Shown here: in pieces, positions 62,476-64,000 of the stretch
How the letters are laid out: each line of letters begins with the position of its first letter
Position numbering within the stretch: the stretch's first letter is position 1
From: Rhizocola hellebori
Lineage (GTDB): Bacteria; Actinomycetota; Actinomycetes; Mycobacteriales; Micromonosporaceae
Reading direction: 5' to 3'
DNA length: 64,000 bases
Assembly (NCBI RefSeq): GCF_016862955.1
Contig: NZ_BONY01000042.1
Coordinates: 1 to 64,000, forward strand
Notes under the pieces: model-generated
What the model was told of the DNA's origin: nothing
What the model saw: only the letters and a program-made list of their open reading frames with translations
Database searches by the model: none
Made by a program: the position numbers and the translations under genes

Positions 62476-63636
62476 TCAGCCCAGCGGCCTGCTCGTGGTG
62501 ACTAGACCTTCGCGGGTGAAGACGGTGGTCGGCGTATAACCGACCACCTTCCTCACCCCCGTCGACAGTGGACGATCGGTGACCAGGGCGCAGAAGTATT
62601 CGCCCACAAGCTCCGCCGCCACCACTGTCCCGTCTGCCAAGTGCATCTCGACCCGGGTCGCGTTCTCAGGCGCGCGCCCGAAGTAGAACATGTGCGGAAC
62701 GGAGCCCGTGGCGCTGTAATCGAGCGGCTCCATCTGCGACCACGGCCTGTCGGTGGCCGTCAAGGCACCGACGCTAAGAACCGGATTCGGCCCTTGATCC
62801 GCCTTGCAGTCCGCGACCGTCCAGTCGCTGACGTAGGCCCGGAATTGGTACTCCGCCAAGTCGCGCGTGTAGATCAACCGCAGCCCGGTGACCGGGTGGC
62901 CGTTGTACTCGTCGGCGATCCAGCTGCGGCAGGTCTCGTCCAGGCTGGTGTCATCGCGGACGCCGCCGATGCTGGTGGGACGATCAGCGGTGGCTGTCGG
63001 GCCCAGCGGGCCGGAGGCGGTGAGCACCGCGCCGACGAGCGAGGCGTGCGGGTGCCAGAGGGCGAAGAGGTTGCCCACCACCTGCGCCTGCACAATGTCT
63101 CCGTTGGTCAGCCGGGCCGACACGGCGGTGCTTCCCTTCGGCATGTCCCCGACCAGATAACTCAGCTCGCCGTAATGACCGAAGTACCGCAGGTTGTTAT
63201 CGGGCAAGCCGAACGGGCTCTGGCCGCCGTCGAAGTAGATCGATCCCACCTTGACCGAGTCGCCCTCGCGCAGGCACTCCAGCAGGACTTCGCCATTGCT
63301 GAAGATGCGCGCCATGCGGCTGGGGCCCGCACCCATAGAGAAGATCCTCTCGGGACGCCGATGGCTTACGCTGTCGGGAAGTGCGGGCTGCAGCTGAGAC
63401 CAGTGCCGCATACACTGCGCCGAAAGACTGTCCAATGCAGTCATATGGGTACCGTGCGAGCGTTGCCACCACGAGAAGCCCACCAGCATGACCACCACGA
63501 TCAGCCCGGCCATCGCCGGCACCCAGAGCCCGCGCCGCCGCTGCGCGCGCCGCTCGATCTCGGTGAGCGCAACCGTCATCCGGTCGCCACTGAATGCGGC
63601 CGTGACCAACTCGTATACCTGCGTGTCTTCGGTCAC
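62476..63636 (-). CDS. Single-pass membrane protein coupled to an ECF sigma gene
   Basis: 386 residues, GTG at 63636 overlapping the sigma stop (GTGA). A 35-residue cytoplasmic N-terminus (ELVTAAFSGDRMTVALTEIERRAQ), one membrane helix (about 38-56, MAGLIVVVMLVGFSWW) and a 330-residue outer domain made of two similar halves (GAVLTASGPLG with RLTNGDIVQAQVVGNLF, and VGALTATDRPWS with HLADGTVVAAELVGEYF). The position is that of an anti-sigma factor, but no zinc-finger HxxxCxxC is present. It may be a novel anti-sigma or a surface sensor. Confidence 0.75.
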   Translation of the reverse strand: MTEDTQVYELVTAAFSGDRMTVALTEIERRAQRRRGLWVPAMAGLIVVVMLVGFSWWQRSHGTHMTALDSLSAQCMRHWSQLQPALPDSVSHRRPERIFSMGAGPSRMARIFSNGEVLLECLREGDSVKVGSIYFDGGQSPFGLPDNNLRYFGHYGELSYLVGDMPKGSTAVSARLTNGDIVQAQVVGNLFALWHPHASLVGAVLTASGPLGPTATADRPTSIGGVRDDTSLDETCRSWIADEYNGHPVTGLRLIYTRDLAEYQFRAYVSDWTVADCKADQGPNPVLSVGALTATDRPWSQMEPLDYSATGSVPHMFYFGRAPENATRVEMHLADGTVVAAELVGEYFCALVTDRPLSTGVRKVVGYTPTTVFTREGLVTTSRPLG

Positions 63637-64000
63637 CGCGCCGCCTTCCCCTCTGCGCCCGCGGGCTGTGCCGCCAATCCCAATCCGTTGCGCAGCGCCG
63701 CCAAAGCCCGATGCAGGTGCACGTGGACGGTCGCCGGGGCGATGCCCAAAATCTCGCCCACCTCGTCGATGGCGAACCCGCACAGCACGCGCAGCGCCAC
63801 CACCTCGCGCTGGCGTCTGGGAAGTGCGAGCACCGCCGAGCGCATCTGGTCGGAGAGCCCGTTTTCGGCCACGTTTGCCGGAGGCTCGGGTGGAGCGTCG
63901 GAGAGCAACTCGCGTCGCCACCGCCGCCACCACGACCGGCGCACGTTGAGCGCGGTCAGCACCACCCATCCGGCCGGGTTCGGGTGCTCGCGCACCTTCG
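63633..64000 (-). CDS. ECF-type RNA polymerase sigma factor (partial, N-terminus outside the window)
   Basis: About 121 codons are visible, in frame to the right edge. The end of region 2 is present (PNPAGWVVLTALNVRRSWWRR) and all of region 4 (ALPRRQREVVALRVLCGFAI then DEVGEILGIAPATVHVHLHR). This is the SigE/SigM-like class of ECF factors. It is coupled by a 4-bp overlap to the membrane protein that probably controls or depends on it. Confidence 0.85.
   Translation of the reverse strand, partial: KVREHPNPAGWVVLTALNVRRSWWRRWRRELLSDAPPEPPANVAENGLSDQMRSAVLALPRRQREVVALRVLCGFAIDEVGEILGIAPATVHVHLHRALAALRNGLGLAAQPAGAEGKAAR

Overview
The window is high-GC DNA from a filamentous actinomycete. Three observations support this. 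A mycothiol-dependent formaldehyde dehydrogenase (mscR) is present. Two very large AfsR/SARP-type regulators and one large LuxR (LAL) regulator lie within 12 kb of each other. There are several GTG/TTG starts, ATGA/GTGA overlaps and at least one promoter placed for a leaderless mRNA. The genus cannot be fixed from sequence alone; a Pseudonocardiales- or Streptosporangiales-like genome would fit. I saw no rRNA, tRNA, insertion sequence or CRISPR array. The window is almost fully coding and looks like chromosome.

Left part (1-15.5 kb): the 3' end of a class II lanthipeptide synthetase (lanM) runs in from the left edge. Next come an AfsR-like regulator, a MarR/SDR divergent pair with a clear operator, a riboflavin importer (ribM) under an FMN riboswitch, a second AfsR-like regulator, a LAL regulator and a secreted subtilisin-like protease. 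This may be the edge of a regulated natural-product or exoprotease region.

15.5-34 kb is mostly housekeeping and secreted functions. It holds an LtrA-type membrane protein with a previously uncalled 49-codon secreted-peptide gene just upstream, a secreted GH78 rhamnosidase with its own promoter and LacI-type operator, a GAF/membrane pair, xthA-DUF72, DUF2855, an ECF42 sigma operon with a matching promoter, a DUF1275 membrane protein, a degenerate YcaO-like protein, a D,D-carboxypeptidase, an aldo/keto reductase with a relic of a second copy, and a secreted M14 carboxypeptidase.

34-50 kb is metabolic. A tightly overlapping operon encodes a luciferase-like monooxygenase, a MarR regulator, an FMN reductase and an unusual nucleotidyltransferase-like/methyltransferase fusion. 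It is followed by a presumed catabolic region: aldehyde dehydrogenase, a ThDP enzyme, a three-domain TIM-barrel/HPPD-like/TIM-barrel fusion with its divergent TetR, and a CoA-transferase/citryl-CoA-lyase pair. After these come mscR and its metallo-beta-lactamase partner.

50-64 kb holds a GIY-YIG nuclease, a secreted DUF11-like protein, a MarR/RND-exporter divergent pair with iron-box-like sites between the two genes, a 70-nt near-perfect hairpin, and then the most unfamiliar unit of the window. That unit is an 1166-residue cytoplasmic multidomain protein followed 3 bp later by a 556-residue protein with a proline-rich linker and a possible PD-(D/E)XK nuclease end. The window closes with a membrane protein and a truncated ECF sigma factor.
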